From positions 1 to 64,000 of the forward strand of contig NZ_AEEC02000023.1 of the NCBI RefSeq assembly GCF_000300975.2: a DNA stretch of 64,000 bases, in the 5' to 3' direction. The notes under the pieces are model-generated. The model was not told the origin of the DNA. It did not search any database and worked only from the letters and a program-made list of their open reading frames with translations. The position numbers and the translations under genes are program-made. The DNA is from Herbaspirillum frisingense GSF30 (GTDB lineage Bacteria; Pseudomonadota; Gammaproteobacteria; Burkholderiales; Burkholderiaceae_D). Positions 54,909-63,748 of the stretch are shown here, piece by piece (within the stretch, counting starts at the first letter, position 1; each line of letters starts with the position of its first letter).

Positions 54909-56613
54909 CGGTCAGTCGTGGGGTGATCAGGATCACGAAGGATTGCCGGACGTTGGAAGCGGTCTTGCTGGCGGCGAGGCCATCGACGCTGCCGCTGTTG
55001 CTGGAATTGGTCTGGGCCTGGTCATACCCCAGCATGACCAGCGTTTCCCCCGAAGGCACCACCATGCGTTGGCCTACAGTGAAGGCACTCACGTTGGGCA
55101 GTTGAATGGTTTGCCCGGATGAACTGAATGAGGGCAGGCCCTTCAAGCTGGAGATGTTGATATAGGTCTGCAACAGCACCTGGTTGGAATCCAGCACCAC
55201 CGGCAAGAAGGCCAGGGACATGCCCGTGCTGATCTGCCCCGGCGTCAGGCTGGGGCCGGTGGTAGTGACGCTGCCCACCTGCCCACCAGCGACGACTGCC
55301 GCCTGGGTCTGCTTCAGGTAGGCCTGCTGGTTGACCACCATCAGCGGTACCGAGACCCGGTTGGAGGTCACGGCCACCCCCGAATAGGTGGTCGAGACCC
55401 GCCCAAATGTCTTGAGCAACTTGATCATCGCGTTAGTGCCGTTACCGTTCTGGTAGCCGATGGTGAAGGGGCTGCCGGACTGGCTGGGCAACAGCGCCGC
55501 GGGGGTGGTTGACGAGAAACCGTTGCGCACTACGTTCCAGTCAATGCCGGCCGAGAATTCGTCGTTCAACTGTACTGACAGCACCTGGATTTCCAGGCTG
55601 ACTTGACGCATCAAGGATTTGTTGACTTGCTCGATATAGTTTTCCACGGCCTTCATCGGTTCGGCGGCATCGGTCACCGTGATCACGCCTGATTTGCCGT
55701 CGACCGAGAATTTGCCGCCGCCGGAGATGAGCGAACCCAAGGTCTTTTCGATACCCCCCCAGAAGTCGGATTCGAAATCCATGCTGGCCGAACTGCCTCC
55801 GCCGCCTCCACCACCCCCGCCCCCGCCGTTGCCTCCACTGCCTCCGCCATCGCCGCCAGTCGAGGCTGACAGCGAAGCGGAGTATTTGAAGGAGGTACTC
55901 AGGGTCTTGACGAAGAAGGTACGGGTGCTGAGGCGATAGAAGAGGATGCGGTCATCCTCGTACTTCCACTGCAATCCTGCGCGCACGGCCACGTAATCCA
56001 GCAGGCCCGCAAACGAGCCGGCGTAGTTGAGCTCATAGGTATTGCCATACGTCTGGTTGCTGAAGTTGAGATCGCTCAGATTCTTTTCGCCGAAGGCGCT
56101 TTTCTCGCTCGCGCTGCCCTGCGCACCCGGAAGCGGCAGGGCGGCTGCGGCGAGTGCCGCGCCGGCTGTGGCTCCGACTGTGAAGCGCGAGGCCGGCATG
56201 AGCGCGTCGGGCGTGAGCAGCATCGGTACGCCGGTCTCGCTGGCGATACGCTCGACGATGGTGGCCACGGAATAACGTCCCGGGAAGCGGAAGGCCACCT
56301 GGCGCATCGCATCCGGTAGTGCTGCCTCGCGTGACAGAGGTATGGAGCGTGTTGCGATGATCAGCCGCGTGTCTTTGATCGCATAAGCCGGGCGCGGTTG
56401 GGGCGTGGTCAGTTCGGCGCGTGAGCTGTCCGTGCGGGTGATGACCTTGTCCAGGGTCCGATCGGCTCGGCGCCAGGTGCTGCACGCGGTGCACAAGACA
56501 CTGATGCCAATGATCAGGATAAGCATGTGAGCACAACGGCGGCCTTGCCGCAGACGCTGCACCGCCGGCAGATGGAACTGGTTCAGGGGGACGATGATCT
56601 GTTCGATGGTCAT
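54901..56613 (-). CDS. pilN: PilN-family secretin, outer-membrane pore of the type IVB pilus
   Basis: 570 aa. Hydrophobic signal about 30-44 ending in CTAC, a likely lipoprotein site at Cys44. N-domains to about 245, then a Gly-only linker (about 20 Gly with few other residues, encoded by a GGN tract near 55795-55855), then the secretin domain (VSLEIQVLSVQLNDEFSAGI, ISTGMSLAFLPVVLDSNQVLLQ in parts, VPSGETLVMLGY, ITPRLTDV). It forms the outer-membrane channel. The Gly tract is a candidate for slippage. Confidence 0.92.
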   Translation of the reverse strand: MTIEQIIVPLNQFHLPAVQRLRQGRRCAHMLILIIGISVLCTACSTWRRADRTLDKVITRTDSSRAELTTPQPRPAYAIKDTRLIIATRSIPLSREAALPDAMRQVAFRFPGRYSVATIVERIASETGVPMLLTPDALMPASRFTVGATAGAALAAAALPLPGAQGSASEKSAFGEKNLSDLNFSNQTYGNTYELNYAGSFAGLLDYVAVRAGLQWKYEDDRILFYRLSTRTFFVKTLSTSFKYSASLSASTGGDGGGSGGNGGGGGGGGGGGSSASMDFESDFWGGIEKTLGSLISGGGKFSVDGKSGVITVTDAAEPMKAVENYIEQVNKSLMRQVSLEIQVLSVQLNDEFSAGIDWNVVRNGFSSTTPAALLPSQSGSPFTIGYQNGNGTNAMIKLLKTFGRVSTTYSGVAVTSNRVSVPLMVVNQQAYLKQTQAAVVAGGQVGSVTTTGPSLTPGQISTGMSLAFLPVVLDSNQVLLQTYINISSLKGLPSFSSSGQTIQLPNVSAFTVGQRMVVPSGETLVMLGYDQAQTNSSNSGSVDGLAASKTASNVRQSFVILITPRLTDV

Positions 56614-56631
56614 AAGTTACCTTGATGGGCC

Positions 56632-57156
56632 TCAGCGAGCCTTACCTTCCAGATAGCCGCCGATGCGGATGATGCGCAACTCGCTGTTGATGCGTGCCTG
56701 CATCGGATAGTCGGTGGTGGCCAGTGACTCCACTACGGCGCTGACCACCTGCTCGATACGACCGGATAATTGCAGCTCGGTCTCGATGGGGAAATCGCGC
56801 GGTGCATCCCACACCAGTTGCCAGCCGGCCTCTTGCCCCCACCGCTGCAGCATGCGGCGCACCGAGACATCGGCACGTCGTACCTGCCACTGCTGCACGC
56901 CCGGGTCGGGATGATGGTCTATTGCGGAAACGCCAATGCCGTTGGTCAGTTCGGGTTCAATCGCGGCGCCCTTGGGCAGCCAGGCGGAGGCGCGCCCAGT
57001 GGCGGCAGGTGCCTCCGCATTGGTCGGATCATGCCCCCCCACTTGCTGGGCATGGACGGGAATGCAGACCGCCAGGAGGGCAAAGGCACGTAGCCACCGA
57101 CGGGGCAGGCCGCAAGGGCGGGTGCAATGAATGAGGTGAACCGTGACTTTGTTCAT
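56632..57156 (-). CDS. pilL: TcpQ-domain protein, PilL-like
   Basis: 174 aa. Exported (signal helix about 19-36). The C-terminal TcpQ-type domain has WQVRRADVSVRRMLQRWGQE, AGWQLVWDAP, ETELQLSGRI and a closing beta hairpin. TcpQ/PilL proteins help place the secretin in the outer membrane; PilN is encoded next, 18 bases downstream. R64 PilL is longer, so the name is by domain and position. Confidence 0.8.
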   Translation of the reverse strand: MNKVTVHLIHCTRPCGLPRRWLRAFALLAVCIPVHAQQVGGHDPTNAEAPAATGRASAWLPKGAAIEPELTNGIGVSAIDHHPDPGVQQWQVRRADVSVRRMLQRWGQEAGWQLVWDAPRDFPIETELQLSGRIEQVVSAVVESLATTDYPMQARINSELRIIRIGGYLEGKAR

Positions 57157-57171
57157 AAGTAGATGTCATGC

Positions 57172-57897
57172 CTAGAGAGCGTGGTTGTTGCTCGTGAGGA
57201 AGAGGGTGAAGTAAGGTAGAGCGGTTTCGCACAGGAGGCTCAGCGTGGCGGGATTGAGAGGGGTATAGGGGTCACTCTTGATCACAAACACGTTGGCCAG
57301 CGGCGTGGTCAGCGCACGGTTTGCATTCAGCGCGACCGAACGCAGCGCTGGCTTGGTGACATCTTCACCGGTAGTGGCCGCGCCGGCCAGGGCGTGCCGT
57401 AGTCCGGAAGTATTCAGGGTCGATTCCAGGTTCTGCACGATGTCCGGACACAGGCGCGCAGGCAGACCTGATACATGCAATACCCAACTGCTCCTGCCGC
57501 CGCCGATCAGTGGCTCCAAGAACAACCGCCCGCCCCAGGTATTGTTGATTTGGGTCTTGTCACCGACGCCAGCCCCTACATATTGCCGGGCCACGGTGGC
57601 ACCGCTGGCTAGTGTGCCGGTATCGATTGGGGCGGAACCGTCATCGTTCACCAAGAAATTCTGCAGTGACAGCATCGTCTGTTGCAAAAAGCGGGATGAC
57701 GAGCTTACCTCGGCCTGATCAAGCTGCTGACGCAATACCTCTAGCGAGGCCACTACAAGAATGGCGGAAATGGCCATTGAGACGGATAACTCAATCAGCG
57801 TGAAACCACATTGGCGCAGCCGTCGCAAAGGGGCGTAGGTGGCTCTGCCATGGATGTGTCTGGAGTTGCCCCGCTGGGATAGGGTGAAAGGGGTCAT
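57172..57897 (-). CDS. PilS-like type IV pilin, third of three
   Basis: 241 aa. A 31-aa leader, cleavage site CG-FTLIELSVSMAISAILVV (Gly31, Glu36), then a soluble domain with two Cys; the first is in LPARLCPDIVQNL, the second near the C-terminus (LLCETAL). Related to the two pilins encoded upstream by a shared P-x-x-x-C-x-D motif. Its ATG overlaps the stop of the second pilin by four bases. Confidence 0.85.
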   Translation of the reverse strand: MTPFTLSQRGNSRHIHGRATYAPLRRLRQCGFTLIELSVSMAISAILVVASLEVLRQQLDQAEVSSSSRFLQQTMLSLQNFLVNDDGSAPIDTGTLASGATVARQYVGAGVGDKTQINNTWGGRLFLEPLIGGGRSSWVLHVSGLPARLCPDIVQNLESTLNTSGLRHALAGAATTGEDVTKPALRSVALNANRALTTPLANVFVIKSDPYTPLNPATLSLLCETALPYFTLFLTSNNHAL

Positions 57898-58532
57898 CGT
57901 AGTTTGGATCTCACTAGCAGTACACCGAAGTTGTTGCCAGCGTCTCGACAGGCCGCGGACAGCGCAGCAGGAGCAAGATCCTGGCCAAGATTTCTGACGA
58001 TGCGCGGGACGGCGACGTTAAGGCCAGCGCTGATGGTGATCGCAGGCAGGTTGGAGTCAAGGCCGACAATGGGGGCCCAGCCAACAGGGTCGGCAATTCC
58101 GTCGGGAAAGACCACAAGTGCATCAGCTATCGGCGCGAACTGGAACAAGAGGTCGGCACAGTGCTTTGTCGGGATGGCATTCAGGTATAAACCCCAAGCC
58201 CGAGATGCAACTCCGATCGGTGCTACGCCGACGGCACCTCCGAATGGATGGGTCACGGTGACATTGTTCGCGCCGCGCTGGGTGATGAGGAAGTGGTTGA
58301 ACGCGCCCAAGGACACCGCCTGCCGCAAGGTCAAACCGCCATAGTTGGGCAATTGGTCATAGGCATCGTTGATGCGCCTGATCGCGTTACCATTCTCGGC
58401 GGAGAGTTCATTGATTCTCTGTTGTGCGAGCAGCCATGTCGTGCCGGTAATACTGGTCAGCACGATCATGCCGGCCAGGGCCAGGGCCACGGAGAGCTCT
58501 ACCAATGTGTAGCCGGAGTGGTGTTTTCTCAT
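57894..58532 (-). CDS. PilS-like type IV pilin, second of three
   Basis: 212 aa. A very short leader MRKHHSG is followed by YTLVELSVALALAGMIVLT: Tyr at mature position 1 and Glu12. The soluble domain has IPTKHCADLLFQ and SAACRDAGNN, two Cys in positions that match the other two pilins. Start at 58532. Probably a minor pilin or alternative major pilin. Confidence 0.85.
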   Translation of the reverse strand: MRKHHSGYTLVELSVALALAGMIVLTSITGTTWLLAQQRINELSAENGNAIRRINDAYDQLPNYGGLTLRQAVSLGAFNHFLITQRGANNVTVTHPFGGAVGVAPIGVASRAWGLYLNAIPTKHCADLLFQFAPIADALVVFPDGIADPVGWAPIVGLDSNLPAITISAGLNVAVPRIVRNLGQDLAPAALSAACRDAGNNFGVLLVRSKLR

Positions 58533-58604
58533 AGGAATGCGGATATTTTCTTTAATGCCGCCCCTCGGACCGAGGCGGCATCGAAAAGAACTATCCGAAG
58601 CGCA

Positions 58605-59324
58605 TTACTTCCAGTTGATCAGACCGATGCTCACGGAGGCGTCGCCGGTGCCGCAGGCACGACCATTGGTCATCGCTGCGATATCGAGTGCACCGTTCGG
58701 CCGGTGTCCTTGCACTACCGCAGCGCCGCCTGTAGCCGGGACTGCAGTCCCGCCCCCCGCGGGAATTGCTTGCATGCCGGCTAAAGTCAACGTGGCAATG
58801 CCCGCAGCGGTAATCGAGCGGGTCCCCACCGTTGCCTCAGGTTGAACAAGAATGCCGCGTACGCCGGTAGCAGAAGCGGAAGAGACAATGTCGGCACACG
58901 AGGCAGTAGGAATGCCAGCTAAAGTAACAACATAGCCAGAGTTGCTTGCCGCGCCGGTGAATACGGTTGCGACATCAACGGTGGTGGGAAAACCAAAGCG
59001 GTTATTGGCGGTGCGGCTGGGGGCGGTACCCAGAATGTCGAAGGCGGCGTCAAAGGCGCCGAAGCCAATGGCGACTTCGGTTCCCAGGCCGGCGAAGGTG
59101 TTGGTCCGGGCATAGATCTTATCGATCTGGGCCATCATGCGGGGGATGCCGCTGACCACATCATTAGCCCGCGCTTGCCGCAGCACCACCTGCACCAGCG
59201 CAATGGCCGAGACCAGCAGCACGCCGGCAATGGCAACTGCCACTGACAGTTCGACAATGGTGAAACCGCTTTGCGTACGTGGAAGGGTGCGCGTCTTGTG
59301 TATTGCGTGAGGGGAGTAAAGCAT
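58605..59324 (-). CDS. pilS: PilS-like type IV pilin, first of three
   Basis: 239 aa. A 20-aa leader, cleavage at SG-FTIVELSVAVAIAGVLLV (Gly20, Glu25), then IPTASCADIVSS and GRACGTGD near the C-terminus, a likely disulfide. It starts at 59324 with AAGGA upstream. As the first pilin with the clearest ribosome site it is the best candidate for the major pilin. Confidence 0.85.
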   Translation of the reverse strand: MLYSPHAIHKTRTLPRTQSGFTIVELSVAVAIAGVLLVSAIALVQVVLRQARANDVVSGIPRMMAQIDKIYARTNTFAGLGTEVAIGFGAFDAAFDILGTAPSRTANNRFGFPTTVDVATVFTGAASNSGYVVTLAGIPTASCADIVSSASATGVRGILVQPEATVGTRSITAAGIATLTLAGMQAIPAGGGTAVPATGGAAVVQGHRPNGALDIAAMTNGRACGTGDASVSIGLINWK

Positions 59325-59519
59325 TTTTAGTATTCCTTGAACTTCGTTAATGCCGTCTGAAAGGACGGCTCTGGTGATAAAACATGGGATGACCAATACA
59401 GGCGGGCGATGTGCTCGGGCCAGGCAAGCAGGGCGCCGACGCAGTTTCGCTGACTTGTCCGTCTTGATCTGTGTTGCATGGTCGTTATCGTCGGACTGGC
59501 GATTTATTTCCTCACGGGT

Positions 59520-61325
59520 CTATCTCCTTTCTCGCGGATCGAAACGCTTCGCCTGGATCGGCAAGACGAAGCGACGGGAATAGCTCAATACCCGCATGAA
59601 GCCGGGCAGGCGGAATTGCAGGATGTCGTCCTTGACGGCAGCAAACAGGTTTTGCACCGAGGCCAGGGCATCGACATCGATGTCGCTGGAGAGATGGCCG
59701 ATGAAGAAATTTTCGGTCTGCGTCAGCAGGGAATAGCTGACCGAAGTCGGTGATTGGGTGGAATAGACAATGCCGATGCCGAACTTGGCACCTTCCTTGG
59801 CGAAGCGGGCATAGATGTCGGTGGTGTTCTTGCCGGCGGCCTCGACCGGGAAGATCATGTGTGCTTCTTCGAAGTAGATCTGCACGAAGCGCCCGGCCAG
59901 GGTGTTGGTGATGAACTTGTGTTCCTGCTGCTGGAACACGGCGGTGGAGATGATGCGAGAGAAGTAGCGCACGATGCGTTCATTGGCCGCGCCCAGGTCG
60001 ATGATGACGGTCTTTCCCGTATCGATGGCGCGCAGGGTGTCATGCAGAAAATCGCTGGCGTTGGCGGAGTGGAACTGCAGGCATTCGCGCAGGAAGTAGG
60101 AACCCACGCCGTTGGTCTGGCAAAGCAGTTCTTGCACCACGCGGTCTTCCTCGTCGAACAGTTCGGTGCGGCCCACGCGCAGGTTGGGGTCGTTTGAATA
60201 CTTGAGTGCGAAGGCCGAGAGCACGCGGACCTCCTCGGTCATCTCGAGGAAGCTGGTGGGCATCGGCGGCGGCACTTTCGATTTGATCGCCTGCCAGGCT
60301 GCCATGCGCAGCGCTTGCGTGAAGCCCACATTGATCAGTCCGCGTGTAGCGATTTCGGCGCAGACAGCCTCGCCCGGATCGAATCCTGCATCCTGCAGCA
60401 AGGTCCAGAACAGGCATAGCTTGCGGAAGGCGACGGTGCTGTCATGGGTGCGCCCGCCTTTCAGCGCCGATAGTGCGGGGAAACGGATCATCAGGAAGTT
60501 GCGCACCTCGGGGATGTCCAGTACCGAGGGCGTGAGCAATTCGGAGAAGATCGTCAGGGCGCATTCCGGGATGTCGTAGAAGTTATAGCGAAGGAACTCG
60601 CCGTTGCCGCGTGGCTGGGTTGAGAGGTAGTACACCTGGACGCGCTCGGGGTAGGCCGAGGCAATGGAAAAATTGCCGTCCTGGGGATTGTCGTTGGCGT
60701 ATTCGCCGTTGACGTCGAACACCAGCTGGCCGACGTGACCACTCTCGCGGGTGGCATTGAGCACGCCCTGCATGAGCAGCTTGACGACGTTGGATTTGCC
60801 CAGCCGGGTCTTGCCGAACATGGCGGTGCGCTTGCCCACCACTTCATTGACGCTCATGGCCACCGGCATCGGGTGCGTAGCTTTGCTGGTATGTTCGCCC
60901 CAGCGCACATGGCCCAGTTCGAAGGTTTCGCCGACGTCATCCGACAGCGCCAGCAGGGCGCGCAGGATGGGCTCGGGCAGGACGTAGCATGCGCAGGAGG
61001 GCGAGAGCATCAGCGCACCATAGGCCGGTAGTCCGGCATAGTAGGACAGCCTGCCGCTGCGCTGGTCGACGCGGCAGCTGCCCATGACACGGCAGTGCAA
61101 TTTGCACGTGGTGGTGTGGTCATCACGACGTGCCGTCACTTGCAGGAATCGCGCGAGGACAAATTCCTGCGTGCCGTTGGTGGACCAGTCAGGCGAGGCG
61201 ATGGCGAGGAACTGCCCAGGGACAATGCCCGCGTGACTCAGCCGTTCGTAAGACGAACCAGCGGTGACTTTCAGGCCGTCCTGAGTTTCGAGCAGACCGA
61301 GGCTATCTTCTCGCGAAAAAAACAT
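59520..61325 (-). CDS. HerA-like (DUF87) ATPase heading the pilus cluster
   Basis: 601 aa. An N-terminal beta-barrel-like part (about 1-150) is followed by a RecA-type ATPase core: Walker A GKTRLGKS (171-178), FDVNGEYAND, and Walker B IYFEEAHMIF near residue 500, then STQSPTSVSYSLLTQTENFF with the Arg-finger region. HerA/VirB4-like enzymes move DNA or proteins as hexamers. No NurA, SIR2 or other nuclease partner lies beside it. R64 pil operons lack this gene, so its job here is unknown: DNA transfer through the pilus or pilus energising are both possible. 195 bases separate it from the first pilin. Confidence 0.8.
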   Translation of the reverse strand: MFFSREDSLGLLETQDGLKVTAGSSYERLSHAGIVPGQFLAIASPDWSTNGTQEFVLARFLQVTARRDDHTTTCKLHCRVMGSCRVDQRSGRLSYYAGLPAYGALMLSPSCACYVLPEPILRALLALSDDVGETFELGHVRWGEHTSKATHPMPVAMSVNEVVGKRTAMFGKTRLGKSNVVKLLMQGVLNATRESGHVGQLVFDVNGEYANDNPQDGNFSIASAYPERVQVYYLSTQPRGNGEFLRYNFYDIPECALTIFSELLTPSVLDIPEVRNFLMIRFPALSALKGGRTHDSTVAFRKLCLFWTLLQDAGFDPGEAVCAEIATRGLINVGFTQALRMAAWQAIKSKVPPPMPTSFLEMTEEVRVLSAFALKYSNDPNLRVGRTELFDEEDRVVQELLCQTNGVGSYFLRECLQFHSANASDFLHDTLRAIDTGKTVIIDLGAANERIVRYFSRIISTAVFQQQEHKFITNTLAGRFVQIYFEEAHMIFPVEAAGKNTTDIYARFAKEGAKFGIGIVYSTQSPTSVSYSLLTQTENFFIGHLSSDIDVDALASVQNLFAAVKDDILQFRLPGFMRVLSYSRRFVLPIQAKRFDPRERR

Positions 61326-62250
61326 ATCGTCGTATCAAAAATGAGGTGGGTGATCGGGTTCCAGAAATAGCTGAAACCTGTTTCACATCGTTCCAACCAT
61401 GAAGCCGATTTGCCGACCTATGGATTGAATTTCTTCCTTGCTTGCCATTCTGTTCCCGAGCTAATTCGATCGGTCCCGCAACGCAGAGCGGTTCTGTCTT
61501 GCGGATTCGCGGCGACGGCAGTGATTGAGGTGGGTGGCTTCGCATCCGATTTGTGCTCTCGACGGATGTGGACGGAACACTGGGGCTGACACCCGATGAC
61601 GTCGACGATGAGAGAGGAAGGCGAGAGCGTTGCTCATGGCTTTATTGGTGGAGCGGCTGCAAGATGCTCCACGGCGGTAGCGCTGCAAATCATTTATTCG
61701 GAGCGCTAATTTATTCCAAAACTTTTCGTCAGGACATTCAAAACGGACGAGATTTATTCATAAAAAATCAGCACCCGAGCAAAACAATTTCATATTTTCT
61801 CTATGCGGATGTGTCGTTGCATGTCACTGGCGGCTGCCGGCTTCTCTGATTGGGAGATACGGCGCGATGTCAGTTCGGTTCCCCGCCGGCGCCAGCCTGC
61901 TCGCGGAATTTGCATGACTACGCTAGCCGTTGGAATTTCACTTTGAAGGGGAGGGGGACGGGTCGGTGCCAGAAGTGATCTCCTGGTTATTTCCCTGCGC
62001 GCTCGCGGCGCTGGTGGGCGATCTACGTTCACGCCCTGGCCGCGCCGATGTGGCAGGTCGAAAAGTGTTTGATCAGATGGGGCAGGTCATGCGTGTCGAC
62101 GCGGGACCCGTTCTCGCGGACGGAGAGGTGAATAGCACTAGCGTGCAGTGAAAAAGGGGGGGGGCGCCGCACACTGATTGGCACAACGGGTGATGCCTTA
62201 GGCGTCGCATCGCCCTCAGTGCGGCCTGGTAGCCCCACCACTGGCTTTCT
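61326..62250. other. Non-coding right end of the island, with an AT-rich tract
   Basis: 925 bases without a supported gene. 61690-61810 is clearly AT-rich, unlike the rest of the window, and may hold the promoter of the pilus operon. A G-run (nine G near 62156-62164) lies further right. I see no integrase remnant or att core. Confidence 0.55.
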
Positions 62251-62439
62251 CAGCTGATGCAGATGGTCAGCGTATTCAGGCTCAGCGAGGGCGAACCGTT
62301 GGTCCGACGCGACATTGAAGTCACGCTGACCGGGCCTACGCTGCCGGGTTGAATCGCACTTCGAAGACGGCCCCGCGTGGGCCGTTGCCTGCCGTGATTT
62401 CCCAGCCATGCGCCTGGGCGATCTCGGCGCAGATGGATA
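62251..62439. repeat. Right direct repeat of the pilus island
   Basis: Counterpart of 45448-45636. 62251-62352 encodes a headless copy of the chemoreceptor C-terminus ([15 protein letters not shown], then TLTGPTLPG and stop); the rest is the 3' end of the intact histidine kinase gene. Substitutions mostly keep the protein similar, as in a homologue from a related strain and not a fresh duplication. Confidence 0.9.
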
Positions 62440-63748
62440 ATCCCAGTCCCGCCCCCTGGTCACGTCGATGTGGTCCGCGCCAGAAGCGCTCGAACAGGTG
62501 GGGCAGGGCGTCTTCAGCGATGCCCGGTCCCTCGTCGCGTACCGACAGCCGTCGGGCATTGGCGTGCAGCGTCACGGTCCCGCCCGGCGGGCTGTGATGC
62601 AGGGCATTCTCCAGCAGGTTCTTGCACAACACCCCCAGCGCACCCGGATCAGCCAGGATCATGGATGGCGGCGCACTATCGGCCGGCCCGATCACCACCT
62701 TCACCGCCATCTGCTGCGCCAGCCGCTCTAGCTGGCTGGCGGCCTGCGCCCAGGCAGCCCGCGGCGCGGTCTGCTGCATGCTGTAGTTGTGGCGCTCGCT
62801 GGCTTCGGCCAGGGTCAGCAGTTGCTGCACCTGGCGTGCCATGCGGTCGATATCCTGCAGCAGTATTTCGCCGTCGGCGACGTCGCCCAGTTCGACCTGG
62901 CCGCGCATGAGGGTCAGTGGCGTCTTCAGTTCATGGGCCGCGGTGGCCAGGAAATCCCGCTGCTGGCGGTAGCCCTGCTCCAGTCGATCCAGTGCCAGGT
63001 TCACCGAGTGGAACAGCGGCGTGATCTCGCGGGGTACGTCTTGTACCGACAGGCGCGCCGACAGATTGTCGATGTCGATGGTGGCCGCCGCATTGGCGGC
63101 CCGGCGCAAGGGCTTGAGCAGATGATGCAGGGTCACCGCCACGACGATGGAAAACAGCAGCGCGCAGACAATGGCGCCGATGATGATCATCCAGGTCAGG
63201 CGCTGCCCCTTGTCATCCTGGATGATGCGTAGCAGGCGCTCGCTGCGCATGACCTGGACGTAGTAGTTGCGGCCGCCATGTTCGAACTGCCGGGTGAGTA
63301 CATGCAGGGTGCGACCATCGACACGCAGTTTCAGTCGGGCTGGCGCGGGTGTGAAGGGATTGCCCGGCTCGGCATAGGGCTGGGTGATGCCATCCGAGGC
63401 CAGCAGAACGCGGCCCTGCTCATCCAGGATGCGATAGACGCTATCGGCCTTGAGGATTTCGTAGGCGGCGTCGTCCTTGTCGTTGATGGCGGTGCGGTAG
63501 GGGCGGTCGTTCTGGTCGAACTGCAGGCCCTTGATGACCTGGCTGGCATTGTTCTTCAGCGACAGGTCGGTCAGCAGGTCCGGCCCCCAGCGCAGCATCA
63601 GCGTGATGACACCGATGATCACGGCACCGGTAACCGAGAGCACCAGCGCAGTGACCAGCTGCAGGTGCAGGGCCAGGCTGCGATGGCAGCAAGCCCGGGA
63701 GGGGGCGGCGGTGGCACCGGCCAGGTCGGCGGTTTCAGGTGTCTTCAT
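62336..63748 (-). CDS. Sensor histidine kinase
   Basis: 470 aa. Membrane helices about 27-52 and 185-207 enclose a periplasmic sensor; HAMP follows, then the phosphoacceptor box TAAHELKTPLTLMRG near residue 270 and the ATPase domain (LLENALHHSPPGG, VRDEGPGIAEDAL, GAGLGLSICAEIAQ). The ligand is unknown. It overlaps the response regulator gene by 14 bases. Its 3' end was next to the chemoreceptor gene before the island arrived. Confidence 0.93.
   Translation of the reverse strand: MKTPETADLAGATAAPSRACCHRSLALHLQLVTALVLSVTGAVIIGVITLMLRWGPDLLTDLSLKNNASQVIKGLQFDQNDRPYRTAINDKDDAAYEILKADSVYRILDEQGRVLLASDGITQPYAEPGNPFTPAPARLKLRVDGRTLHVLTRQFEHGGRNYYVQVMRSERLLRIIQDDKGQRLTWMIIIGAIVCALLFSIVVAVTLHHLLKPLRRAANAAATIDIDNLSARLSVQDVPREITPLFHSVNLALDRLEQGYRQQRDFLATAAHELKTPLTLMRGQVELGDVADGEILLQDIDRMARQVQQLLTLAEASERHNYSMQQTAPRAAWAQAASQLERLAQQMAVKVVIGPADSAPPSMILADPGALGVLCKNLLENALHHSPPGGTVTLHANARRLSVRDEGPGIAEDALPHLFERFWRGPHRRDQGAGLGLSICAEIAQAHGWEITAGNGPRGAVFEVRFNPAA

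Larger units (their letters stand above)
45637..62250. mobile_element. Type IVB pilus genomic island flanked by direct repeats
   Basis: 16.6 kb, all recognised genes on the minus strand, inserted between a chemoreceptor gene and a histidine kinase gene that were once neighbours, as shown by the flanking repeats built from both gene ends. No integrase, transposase or conjugation relaxase gene is visible inside. The content is a R64-like thin-pilus set, typical of conjugative plasmids and integrative elements. Entry by homologous or site-specific recombination from a related donor is inferred. Confidence 0.75.

Noticed and set aside
59520-61325. HerA-based antiphage defence system
   Set aside because: No SIR2, NurA, DUF4297 or other effector gene adjoins it; the neighbours are pilus genes.
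61326-62250. Short genes at the right end of the island
   Set aside because: Frames of 60-100 codons lack ribosome sites and family resemblance; better described as non-coding.
45448-62439. Simple recent tandem duplication as source of the flanking repeats
   Set aside because: The two copies differ at 11 of the first 143 bases and more beyond, too many for a target-site duplication made at insertion.
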